DNA from: Daucus carota subsp. sativus
Taxonomy: Eukaryota; Streptophyta; Magnoliopsida; Apiales; Apiaceae
Assembly (NCBI RefSeq): GCF_001625215.2
Contig: NC_030385.2
Span: 1,295,135-1,359,134, forward strand
Length of the DNA: 64,000 bases
Direction of reading: 5' to 3'
Below are positions 27,337-37,281 of the stretch, piece after piece. Positions within the stretch are counted from its first letter, which is position 1; the number at the start of each line of letters is the position of its first letter. Made by a program: the position numbers and the translations under genes. The notes under the pieces are model-generated. The model was not told the origin of the DNA. It saw only the letters and a list, made by a program, of their open reading frames with translations, and ran no database searches.

Positions 27337-27973
27337 GGGGGGAGAGTGGAGTGTTTTATTGAATTTTTCTCATAATCCAGATAAATTGTTAATATAATAT
27401 ATTATATTTATTTTATTTAAAATAATGTAATATAGGTGGCAAAAAAATAATATAATATAAATTTTATAATTATAACAGTTTTTTTTATAATTTTAAATTT
27501 ATGTATTTATTTTATATTTACAAAAATAACATAAAAATAAATAACTCATTCAACCATGTATATCTAGAGTCTATATCGAGTATTGAACTTGATCGTCATT
27601 GTGTTGAATAAATTTTTAAAAGCGCCTCAATTATTATTCAGGATCCAGTAATATGACTAAAACATAAAATATAAGTAATATAAAATTCGGTTTTGTATTT
27701 TTTCAAAGTAGTATAATCAATGTTTAATAAAATATATTATAAAATGAAACTCAAGTTATATATGTGTCGGACCCACTATTTATTTATGAAAGTTTTTAAT
27801 GAAATAACATTTAAATATTTAAACTAAAAAGTTATTATTTATAGATAATGTAACAATATTTTTAGTTCAAATATCGTATCTATTGTATCTATGGGATACA
27901 AGAAGAGGAAAAAATCGAAGATTTTACATGGCATTTTTGATCAAAATTTGAAAGTGAAAACCTTATCCAAATT
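27337..27973. other. AT-rich sequence between the foldback element and the LINE-like insertion
   Basis: About 0.6 kb of AT-rich sequence with no gene visible. Its left part should hold the original upstream region of RPS17, displaced by the transposon. Confidence 0.5.
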
Positions 27974-27990
27974 AAAAATCTCCAATTTTT

Positions 27991-28864
27991 TTTTTTTTTT
28001 TTTTCATTAAATGAGCATGATATGTAGGGTTTTGAGAGTCGACTCCCACAACTAGCCGCACTTCTCCATTCTTCACCTTCATCCTCTTCATCCACCAAAT
28101 CCTTTTCGCTCTCCCATCTTCTCCACTATTTACCAGTTTTTTTTGTTTTTCAATAAAATCGAGTGTTGCCTAAACCTCGAAGATTCCAATCGAGTTTTAT
28201 TCTCGGATCTGTTTCAGATTTGGGTTTGGACTTGATTGTTTTCTGAATAAATCAGATCTTTTGAAATCAAAGGTCCGATTTTGTTTTCCCGTCTCGCCTT
28301 TTGGCGTGTGTTGATTTAGTACCCAATTTTTGGGTGATTCTGCGTTAAATTTGTGGTTGTTATGTCTTTCTGTGTTATCGATGAGAATGATTGGGATGGA
28401 GTTTTGGGAGATCAAGCTTATCACATCATTAATACTTTCGGCATGTCTATAGCTGGCTCCCGGCATGTAGATAGCTGGGGTATGCTTGGAACGGTGACGA
28501 TCGCATGTGCTCACCTTTCACAAATTATAGTTGTTCATTATTCGAGGACTCTTGTTCCTCATTGCTTAGTTTTTACAACTGAGGCGCCTGAACACCGCAA
28601 CAGCCCGGGAACTATTGTGAAGGTCAATTGTGAAGCTACCATTTTTGGGATTGATGTAGGCTGGATTACTCAAGAAGCCTTTGTATTCATTTTCAGTTTC
28701 AAGAATCTTTGGATTCAGTGTGTTAAGCAGTCTGGAAACAATGCGGCTATTTGTTTAGCTCGTTTTATTGTTTATCAACCTGATTGCATTGTCATTTGGG
28801 GATTTGTCCCGACTAGATTTGTTTTAATTTAATGGAATGAATTTGCATTTTGTCAAAAAAAAAA
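27991..28864 (+). mobile_element. Internally deleted LINE-like retro-insertion with poly(A) tail and 17-bp TSD
   Basis: A poly(A) run occupies 28855-28869. The 17-bp sequence AAAAATCTCCAATTTTT occurs at 27974-27990 and again at 28865-28881. This is the hallmark of target-primed (LINE-type) insertion on the plus strand. The body has a CT-rich 5' leader and one open frame at 28362-28831. The C-terminal part of that frame resembles the end of a plant L1-type RNase H domain. The start (GTIVKVNCEATIFG) and the end (SGNNAA...LARF, then VIWGFVP) are present with the middle missing. It has no reverse transcriptase, so it was mobilised in trans. It sits about 107 bp upstream of the first reductase start codon. 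Confidence 0.8.
28362..28831 (+). pseudogene. LINE-derived ORF with deleted RNase H-like domain
   Basis: An open frame of 156 codons starting MSFCVIDENDWDG lies inside the retro-insertion. The first third has no family I recognise. Residues from about 80 look like the first strand of an RVT_3-type RNase H, and the last 45 residues look like its final helix. The catalytic acidic set expected in the missing middle is absent, so no RNase H activity is expected. Whether it is expressed is unknown. Confidence 0.5.
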
Positions 28865-28988
28865 AAAAATCTCCAATTTTTCAATCAAATCAAGCTATTA
28901 AAAAACCAAACCCAAATATATAAAATTTTATGACCCGATAAGAAAATCGACCAAGTGCATTTACACATACAACTCAAGTCCAGAAGAA

Positions 28989-30396
28989 ATGGAAAAAAAC
29001 AGCGAGATAGGAGTATGGATGACATGTCCCATGTCAACATACCTCCAAGACCAACTCGCCCAAAGATTCTCCGTCTACAAACCCTGGAATATTCCGTCAC
29101 CGTCAAACCCAGATTCCCTCCGGCCTCACTCTCCGTCCATCCGAGCGTTAGTCGGTAACGGCAACTACGGAGCCAATGCTGAGCTGATCGAGTCGCTGCC
29201 AAGTCTCGAGATCATCGCGAGCCACAGCGTGGGCTTGGACCAGATTGATCTGGGAAAGTGTAAAGAGAGAGGGATTAAAGTTAGTTACACTCCGGATGAG
29301 TTGACTGATGAAGTTGCTGATTTGGCTGTGGGCCTTGCGTTGGCTACTTTGAGGAAGATTTGTTGGTGTGATGGGCTTGTTAAGAGTGGGTTTTGGAGCA
29401 GGGGTGGGCAGTTCGGGTTGGGGACTAAGGTTTGTTTTTCCGATTTTCGGTTTTCTGTTGCGGTTTCGGTTTTCAATTTTTATTTGTAGTACGGTGATAC
29501 TAATACTAAAAATCATTTTATAGTTAGTTGACAGATTTTAGGAATTCTAATTTTATTAATAATGATGATAGTTCATGCACAAAATTATCGCTGATCAAAA
29601 TTCTCCGTATGAATAAAATGTAGTTGTTAATGTGTCCATGAAAACACACCCAATTACATATAACTAGTTTGTTATTCTTGCCCGTCACACTCATTTCTAT
29701 ACAATCCTACTTTATGAATATAACTGATTTCTGTACCAAATTAGCCAACAGATATATAATGAACCTCCATATCACTAGTTTGAGACTTTGGAACTAATGA
29801 AATTGCAATCTCTTTATCACTGGTTTTAGCATTTTAATCACGTAGATTTATTTATCATGTTTTACCTCTTACAGTTCAGCGGCAAATCAGTTGGCATTAT
29901 AGGATTGGGAAGAATTGGATTAGCAATTGCTAAGCGAGTTGAATCATTTGGTTGTACAATTAGTTACTGTTCCAGATCACAGAAGATGGATTCGGGATAC
30001 AGATACTACGCACATGTTATTGATTTGGCCTCTAATTGTCAGATTCTTATTGTTGCATGCGCACTGACAAGTGAAACATATCATATCATCAATCGTCGAG
30101 TGATTGATGCCTTAGGTTCAGAAGGTGTTGTCATTAACATTGGGAGAGGAGCTCATATTGATGAGCCTGAGCTCGTTTCAGCTCTTGTTGAACATCGACT
30201 GGCTGGTGCTGGGCTCGATGTGTTTGAGCACGAGCCTGAAGTTCCAGAGCAGCTGTTTGGGCTTGATAATGTAGTCCTCTCGCCTCATAGGGGATCTGCC
30301 ACAGAAGAAACACGTAAAAGCATGGCTGATCTCATCATCGCAAACTTGGAGGCTCATTTTTCGGGCAAACCACTGCCAACTCCAGTTCTCTTCTAG
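28989..30396 (+). CDS. Hydroxy(phenyl)pyruvate/glyoxylate reductase, copy 1, 2 exons
   Basis: Member of the D-isomer-specific 2-hydroxyacid dehydrogenase family, HPR2/HPPR group. It reduces hydroxypyruvate or 4-hydroxyphenylpyruvate with NAD(P)H in the cytosol, in the photorespiratory bypass or the tyrosine-derived phenylpropanoid branch. Exons 28989-29429 and 29875-30396 give 320 aa (family about 313). The Rossmann motif GLGRIG is at 157-162. YCSRS follows the second beta strand and suggests NADPH preference. The catalytic triad is Arg238 (NIGRG), Glu267 (HEPEVP) and His285 (SPHRGS). The usual PHVGS is PHRGS here, with the catalytic His kept. It is in tandem with copy 2, with the same intron position and phase. 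The LINE-like insertion lies just upstream and may affect its promoter or 5' UTR. Confidence 0.9.
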
Positions 30397-31235
30397 AGCT
30401 ACACCAAGAAATAACTTCTGGACCTCTCATCGAGTTGCATCTTAAACCTGAAGTTCTGGACCAGCTGTTAATGTAAGGCTATATTTCATTTATAGTTGGA
30501 TAAATAAGAGCAGGGGAATTAAATCGTTTACAGACCAAATATGTGAAGTTGTTCTTTGTACAACCACATTGTAGTATAAACTATGGTGATAACTTCGACA
30601 CATAAAAGCTTATTCATCTTAGTTACTCTCTCCGTCCCTCTTGTTTCTTTATACCGGGGACAGGAGAGACTTTATCTTATAGTTTAGCGGGTTTATGTGT
30701 GATGGTGCTACCCGATAAACCGTAAAAAATCTAATCGACGAAGCGACAAGAGTGGAGTTTAAATTGACGCGAAGACCTACTCGTGACTTCAGAAAATAAA
30801 TTTCCCAACAAGCATTTTAGGAATCATATAAAATTTGTTTCATAAATTTTTTTAAATTTTTTTCTTCTAAATAAAAGTATAATGTTTAATTCATCCCAAT
30901 TTGATAAATACTCCATTAGTTATCCTCTTTAATTTTAATCCGATACACATTTCACGAAATTAAATTTAATTCGACTCGGCTAGAATAAATTATTTTTGTA
31001 ATCATTGATATGATACTGTGAATATCCAGATTCTGATCCATAATATTTAATTTTTTTACATAATATCTATGTGCTCCCCCAAAAATAAAATTAGAGTTAC
31101 TAAACATTTTGACCTAAAAAATAAAAACCTAAAACACTATAGAACAAAAACCCCACACATTATTACACACAAACTGACAAACACAATACAAACAGTTCAT
31201 TCCAATTTCCCTCAAGAATCCTCCCATCTCAAAAA
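30397..31235. other. Spacer between the two tandem reductase genes
   Basis: Holds the 3' UTR of copy 1 and the promoter of copy 2. A Stowaway-like left end (CTCTCCGTCCCTC) occurs at about 30626 with no matching right end, so it is probably a decayed fragment. Otherwise AT-rich with no gene. Confidence 0.5.
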
Positions 31236-33013
31236 ATGAACCAAATTAGCGTACTAATGACCTACCCCATGTTCACAAACCTCGAAAAATTGCTCGAAAA
31301 GCACTACAACCTCTTAAGACTATGGGAACTCAAAGACCATGAACAAGAACACTTCTTGAAAGCAAATGCAGACACAATCAAAGCAGTTGTGGCTTGTGCT
31401 GAGGCAGGGATCAACAAAAAGATGATTAATTTGCTGCCAAGATTAGAGATTGTTTCCACATTTAGTGTTGGTTATGACAAGATTGATTTGATCAAGTGTA
31501 GAGAGAGGGGGGTTAAGGTTACTAATACTCCTGATGTGGTTACTGAGGATGTTGCTGATTTGGCTATTGCTCTTGCTTTGTCTACTTTGAGGAAGATTTG
31601 TGGTGCTGATGGGTTTGTCCGAAAAGGGTTGTGGAAAATGGGGGATTTTTGCATTAGTACTAAGGTTTTGATTTTGCTCGTAAATTTGCATTGTGTTGGT
31701 TGTTTTGTGTTTTTGTTTATTTATTTGAGTTTGGTTTCGAGATTGAATTTTTAGAGTGAAAATGTTATACAAACTGAATTGATAAGCCGAGGTTAGAAGA
31801 CTACTTATGTGGTTGAAGTTCCTTTCTTCCGTAAAATGATGACCATGTGAATATGTGATCAACATAGGACAATTTTAAGATTTATGTGAGGTCAGAGGTG
31901 ATATGCATGCCTGAATTCCACATGTGTCAATCAATTAAGCTTGTGGGAAATGGGTACTCTAATTAGTTCACGGTGATTATTATCTATTACTTTGATGTGG
32001 CATTTTAAGCTTCCTCTTAAAATTTAAAAATGTAGGTGTTATCATTTGTTCAGATTGTGATATTTACAGCACTTTCCTGGGTACAAGAAATTGATTATTG
32101 TTAGTTTTCCTTTCCTTGTATTTTGGTTGTGCCGTTGACCATTGTGTTGTAAAAGTGTTTATAAATTATTTTCATAGGGCTAATTGTCCTGATTTGGTTA
32201 GAATGAGAATGCTTATTGCTTCCTTCCTTTCACTGCCCATATTGCGATTGAGACTGATAGTTTCTTGAAAGTTTCAACAAGCAGAGCATATATACCAGTT
32301 AGAAAGTTGCATCCAGTCTCCTAGTACAACTTTTAAGAGGAGAAATATTTAAAATTGTGTGCAGTTATTAATAACAAAATTGGTCAGTTGCACTAGGAAA
32401 ATATATGAAGTTTGTGATTTCTCTTAAATTCTTTGGACAGAGGAAATTCGATAAATTATCTTTAATTTTTTATTGTATGTTGTTATTTTCTCAGTTAAGT
32501 GGTAAATCTGTTGGGATTGTCGGACTGGGAAGAATTGGTTCAGCCATTGCAAAGAGAGCTGAAGCATTTAACTGCCCTGTTAGTTACTACTCAAGATCCA
32601 GGAAACTCAACAATGATTACAAGTACTACACCAATATCATTGATTTGGCTGCCAATTGCCAGATCCTATTTGTTGCATGTGCTCTTACTGAGGAGACTCG
32701 CTACATTATCAACCGTGAAGTTCTTGATGCATTGGGTAGAGAAGGCATTCTGATCAACATTGGCCGAGGACTACATGTTGAGGAATCTGAACTTGTTTCT
32801 GCGTTGCTTGATGGTCGTTTAGGTGGAGCTGGAATAGATGTATTTGAAAATGAGCCTGATGTACCTGATCAACTATTCGGACTCGATAATGTAGTTCTCC
32901 TGCCTCATGTTGGGACCTCGACTATGGAAACCTGCACAGAAATGGCAGACCTTGTGATCAAGAACTTGGAAGCACATTTCAAAAACGAGCCACTGCTGAC
33001 TCCAGTTTTGTAA
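31236..33013 (+). CDS. HPR2: Hydroxy(phenyl)pyruvate/glyoxylate reductase, copy 2, 2 exons
   Basis: Tandem paralogue of the preceding gene with the same family and reaction. Exons 31236-31664 and 32495-33013 give 315 aa. The GLGRIG cofactor motif is at 154-159, followed by YYSRSR. The catalytic residues are Arg234 (NIGRG), Glu263 (NEPDVP) and His281 (LPHVGT). Its N-terminus ([18 protein letters not shown]) and active-site PHVG loop are closer to the family consensus than copy 1. It is therefore the better candidate for the ancestral HPR2-like function. The position in the GC5-GL2-RPS17 block supports orthology of the pair to Arabidopsis At1g79870. Confidence 0.92.
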
Positions 33014-34044
33014 CTGTAAGAGGTATAGATCACCTTAGAAATTTGTTTGTTCTGAGTTAATAAACCCAGTTCTGAGATTTTGGTGGTAATACTTATGGTA
33101 ATGTTGGAGATTGACACGGAATTTATTCTCATCTTAATATATTTGTGGGTGTTACATTAATAGTAAGAAACACAATATGTTTTCCTCAAGGTTTAGAAAG
33201 TTTGGTATATTAGTTCCGTTATTTCATTGATATCAATTACTCTGTGAGACTCCCTATGCTGGACATTAAGAACAATTGCTGGCTTTTGAGTACAAGAAAT
33301 TGTTTATATATGTTAGAGCGACAGTCCAAAGATGATGCTCTAGATTTCTACAGTAGTATATGGAGCCTTAGTAGACTTCTCCTAGATTTTCCTTTAACTT
33401 TACTTGTTGATTGAGACTGTGTTTAGGATCTTTTCTTTTCCAAAAACAAAAAGATGAAATTGTGGTGCTTAGGACTCTCGCCCAAGCACGTTTGCATTCT
33501 TATAGGTTGCGTGCATTAGTAATAGTCTGATTGCAGATTTTACACCTGTTTTAAATGCTTCCTTTAATACTATGACTGCAGATTGCGCACCTGTTTTTAA
33601 TGCTTCCTTCATACTTAGATGTTGATAGATAACAGTCTTTCCCTTCCCCCTTTTTGGGATTCTGTGAATTACAGCTCCTTTGGAGCATTCAACTGGTATT
33701 TATATTAAACAAGAAGTCATGATTCATGCTTTTAATTGTCAAAGACTTGTCTGGAATTCTCAAATTAAGTCACTTTGATGAATCTCTCATCTCATTTAGC
33801 CTTAAATATCAAGAAACACGGTACAAAGAAATGCAAATGCAAAGGTTGTGCTCATATTACAAAGAGGGCACAGAAAAAGCTCCTCCATGACAATTTACAA
33901 AGAGCTCACAACGGTTTACAAGTTCCGACCCTAGAACCTTCTACCTTACTACAAGCCAGCTATCGACAGAAACAAGATAAACAAACTTCAAACTACAGTT
34001 CTTCTCTATAACCCTTTGCATTCTCGCAACTAGATGCTTCATCA
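33014..34044. other. Intergenic region, convergent ends of HPR copy 2 and the LC8 gene
   Basis: Contains the two 3' UTRs. At about 33530-33620 a unit of about 50 bp (GATT(G/T)CAGATT...CACCTGTTTT...AATGCTTCCTT) occurs twice with changes. No gene is seen. Confidence 0.5.
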
Positions 34045-34425
34045 TCACGGAGATGATGGGGGCGTAGAAGCAGCTCCCTTGAAAATAAGGAAGTTGAGAG
34101 TCTCCACAGTAAAGTAAATGAAAGTCCCTGTAGTGTGAGTGAAGAAACAGCCAAAGTTTGATCCCACAACACATTGCCAGCCATTCCCATATTTCTTATC
34201 AAAATCCTGTCCATGTAAACTAACAACAATCAGAAATCCCCGATAAATATACTGAATTATACGATGATTATGAGTGTGATTGTCTACCTTCTTGATGTGT
34301 GCAGCAATGGATTTGCAGTCAAGAACATCATAAACATCAAGTGCTTGAGAAGCTGAGGCCATGGCTTGGATCTGCATCTTCAGTGGCATGTCTGTGTCTT
34401 CTATCAGAGCTTTCCCCTCCAGCAT
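34045..34425 (-). CDS. Dynein light chain, LC8 type, 2 exons
   Basis: A 99-aa LC8/DYNLL protein, a dimeric hub that binds short linear motifs. Flowering plants keep LC8 although they lack dynein heavy chains. Exons 34288-34425 and 34045-34206, GT/AG, phase 0. Visible landmarks are MPLKMQIQAMASASQALD, the helix DVLDCKSIAAHIKK, then GNGWQCVVGSNFGCFFTH and FIYFTVETLNFLIFKG, which form the target-binding beta strand region. The length suits the family, with a slightly extended STPPSSP tail. Confidence 0.95.
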   Translation of the reverse strand: MLEGKALIEDTDMPLKMQIQAMASASQALDVYDVLDCKSIAAHIKKVDNHTHNHRIIQYIYRGFLIVVSLHGQDFDKKYGNGWQCVVGSNFGCFFTHTTGTFIYFTVETLNFLIFKGAASTPPSSP

Positions 34426-34729
34426 CTTCCTGTTAAAGTCTTTACTTGGGTGTTCTTTTTAATGGAGCTCTAGTTTTTCTTGTGAGTCTTTAGTGAATGC
34501 AGGAGAGACAGAAAGCTACAAGTAACTGTCTCACAAGTATTTATTTTTATTTTTCCTTTCTGTTAAAAAGTGTTTACTAAAGAAAGTACTGTGCAGATGG
34601 GGACTAGAGAATTCAAAGCTAAAAGAGTCATCCTCTTCCAAATGTCAAGGAACCATTTGATGTGGATTCTTATGATGGCACGTCCCCCAACCTCTGCTGT
34701 CATTTCTTCCCTCACTTCAAAGACTTATT

Positions 34730-34785
34730 CTACTCTCTCTCTCTCTCTCTCTCTCAAATCTCTCTCTCTTTCTCTCTCTCTCTCT
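34730..34785. repeat. (CT)n microsatellite upstream of the LC8 gene
   Basis: CT dinucleotide tracts interrupted by CAAAT and TTT lie about 310-360 bp upstream of the LC8 start codon. Read from the gene strand this is a GA tract, a common core-promoter element in plants. A regulatory role is possible but unproven. Confidence 0.8.
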
Positions 34786-35041
34786 GAGCTCATGAAATGG
34801 ATAACCATGCATGAGGCTGAGGATAAAGCTGGTGAGGTCCAGAATGATCCTTTAGGTGTTTATGGACTGTAGTGCCCAGTTGGGTACAAAAATACTTCAA
34901 TCTCCAAATGGGCCACTCCATTTTGCTTGATACTGCTGGCTCAACAGCTCTTTGCATCACTTTTGTATTTTCTCTGGGCCTCAGAACTGTAGTCCTTTCC
35001 CATTAGACATGAGATTTCATAAAGTTTGCTTAGCTTAAATT

Positions 35042-35445
35042 AGGGGTGTAATTCGGGCCGAGCGAGCAGAGTTTCGAGCCGGCCGTAATTCGAGCTGAAG
35101 TTAATCGAGCCGAGCCGAGCCGGCTTGTTTAACTAATCGAGCCTAAATCCCTACCCGAACTCGACTCGTTAATTTCACGAGTCGAGTCGGCTCGTTTAGC
35201 TAAACGAGCCGGTTTTAGCGAGTCGGGCGAGCGGCTCGTTTAATTTTACACTTAATCAAGCTTAAACCTCTACCTGAACTCGGCTCGTTTAATTTCACGA
35301 GTCGAGTCGAGCCGACTCGTTTAATTAAATGAGCCAGAACTTTTGCCCGAGCTCGGCTCGTTTAACTAAACGAGCCGAGTCGAGCCTAGTTAAACGAGTT
35401 CGAGCTGTGCGAGCTCGCGAGCTGCCCAACTCGAATTACAGCTCT
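35042..35445. mobile_element. Mutator-like foldback MITE made of CGAGCC units
   Basis: The ends are AGGGGTGTAATTCGGGC and, reversed, AGAGCTGTAATTCGAGTTGGGC. The flanks AGCTTAAATT and AATTTAAATT give a 10-bp target duplication with two mismatches. The interior is a mosaic of palindromic GAGCCGAGCCGAGCC / GGCTCGTTTAACTAAACGAGCC units, far more GC- and CpG-rich than its surroundings. The ends resemble those of the element at 44694-45437. It has no coding capacity. Confidence 0.7.
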
Positions 35446-36701
35446 AATTTAAATTAAATAAACTAGTTATCTTATTCACTGTATAAAACTTGATTATTCT
35501 CAAGATCAAGATGTAAAAAAATAAATAAAAAATACTCCCTCCGTTCCGATTTTTCAGTCCTCTATCTTGTCCGCACTATCATTATCGTCCAGATTTGATT
35601 CTTGTTCATTTCGAAATTTAACAAAATTCTGTGAGTTTTCCAATAATAGAGCCAGTGGAGAAACATGTATGGCATTAGGTGGATAGAGGATAAGGGATAT
35701 CTACATTGTACCAGGACTACCAGCTACCGTTCTCACTTTCTCACCTCTTCGCTGTGAGTACCATTTACAGGAGTATAATTTTAGTATATACTATTTCTGA
35801 GCCTCTTTTTCAGTGTATAATAAAATTAATAGACGAAGATCAATGTATGTACTCCTACCAAGTAATCGAGACCTTTTGCATATTGATAGTAGTAATTTCT
35901 TTTTAAAGAACCATACAAGACTTTTAACGAACAATCCAGCTGTGCAAGGCCATTCAGGGTTGGGGATGAGAGAAGTGACCCAATATCTCACAAAATGGAG
36001 AAGGAATGTCACAAATATTACAGTTAAATAAATTAGTCACAAATATTAGTTTAAAATGTTAATTCGAGTTGTGTTTTTAATCCCGTTCTAAAATACTTGA
36101 TCATATAGTTTTTTGAGTTAGAAACGCAGCTTGAATCCGTGTTTCCGTGTTTTGAACTGAAACACACATTTAGTATCTTGAGTGACAACACGTCTTAAAA
36201 TATTTAAAATCGTTATTTTTTGTAATGAATAAAGAATATGATTATAAATTTATTTACTCATGTCTATTTAATTTAATTTTTATCAAAATCATTGTCCTTT
36301 CCTAACTAATCCGCTATCAGTTACATATTCTAAATAAAGAATTTACTATTACTTTAAAATATAATTCTCATTACTGAATTTTATATTATATATCAGGTGG
36401 ATGACTCCTAAATTTTTAGTTTCCTTCATTATTATACAAATAGTTTTTGAGTTGTCTCCGTTATTGTATACATCTCTTCGCCTTTCACTTACTTGTAACT
36501 CACAAGCTACGACCCTATATAAACCTTGTAATATGTGATTGGATGGATATAGAAAAGTGCGATGATCTCTTTCTAATATGTAGCTCTTCTCGTCCTAAGT
36601 TTTATCTCTATAATTATATATTATCTATAACATTTTAGGATTTTTCATTAATAACTTTTTTTACTGCCGACATTGTTTATATTCAATAACCTTATGTAGG
36701 T

Positions 36702-36782
36702 TTCTTGACAGGCTTGGAATGAGGTTCCGCATTATTGTTGGTTTTGGATGCTCCCTCATTCCCCGAGCCTGTTGCTCAAGGA
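36702..36782 (+). ncRNA. Candidate miRNA-precursor-like hairpin
   Basis: The 5' arm 36702-36732 (TTCTTGACAGGCTTGGAATG then AGGTTCCGCAT) pairs with the 3' arm 36748-36782 (ATGCTCCCTCATTCCCCGAG then CCTGTTGCTCAAGGA) around a loop of about 15 nt. The core AGGCT-GG-AATGAGG pairs with CCTCATTCC-CC-AGCCT with small bulges only. The arm length and asymmetric bulges resemble plant pre-miRNAs. I do not recognise the mature sequence, and the strand is a guess. Confidence 0.35.
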
Positions 36783-36968
36783 AAAAAGGACCAGACAGAT
36801 CCAACAGACTTCTGACTTGTGACAGTTGAATCTTCAACTCATTTTAAGAACTGCCCCGACACATTTATTACCTGCATTCACATAAATTTTGTGCATTTAT
36901 TTCATTAATAATCGAGTCTGCAATAAGTATTTCAACATTGTTCAAGACCTTTGTTAAATTTCTTATAC

Positions 36969-37203
36969 TTCCATCCGTCCCTCTTATTCTTTTACGATTT
37001 TTCCGCTACTCATATTTTATGTCGCATATAAAATATAATTTTATAACTTATTTATTAATTTTTTTATATAAAAATTCAAACACTAAACTTTTATTCAAAA
37101 GAAAATAATTCAAGATAATTTATCAAATTATAATTTATGAGAGTATTAGAATGTTTGCCGAGTTCCGTCCCCAGTTGCAAATAATTCAGGGGAGGGAGGG
37201 AGT
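36969..37203. mobile_element. Diverged Stowaway-type MITE
   Basis: The left end reads CTTCCATCCGTCCCTCTTATTC after TA and the right end GGGGAGGGAGGGAG before TA. The inner arms are poorly conserved, so this is a decayed copy near the CC-like gene promoter. Confidence 0.45.
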
Positions 37204-37281
37204 ACTTGTTATGGAGTGGTCTCAGACACTCAGCTTTGAGTTATAATTCAGTTGTGATCTTTGTTCTCAAGTTCTTGAAAA

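Larger units (their letters stand above)
34426..37281. other. Intergenic region with microsatellite, foldback elements and a hairpin
   Basis: Contains a (CT)n microsatellite at about 34730-34785, a Mutator-like foldback element at 35042-35445, a Stowaway-like left end near 35536, a miRNA-like hairpin at 36702-36782, and a diverged Stowaway-type element at about 36969-37203. The region is otherwise AT-rich with no gene. Sequence immediately before 37282 is the 5' UTR and promoter of the CC-like gene. Confidence 0.55.

Noticed and set aside
34570..34872. 100-codon frame with Ser-Leu repeats upstream of LC8
   Set aside because: Driven by the (CT)n microsatellite.
36702..36782. Assignment of the hairpin to miR166
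   Set aside because: The ATTCCCC tail looks similar, but the arms do not carry the miR166 21-mer; no family was assigned.
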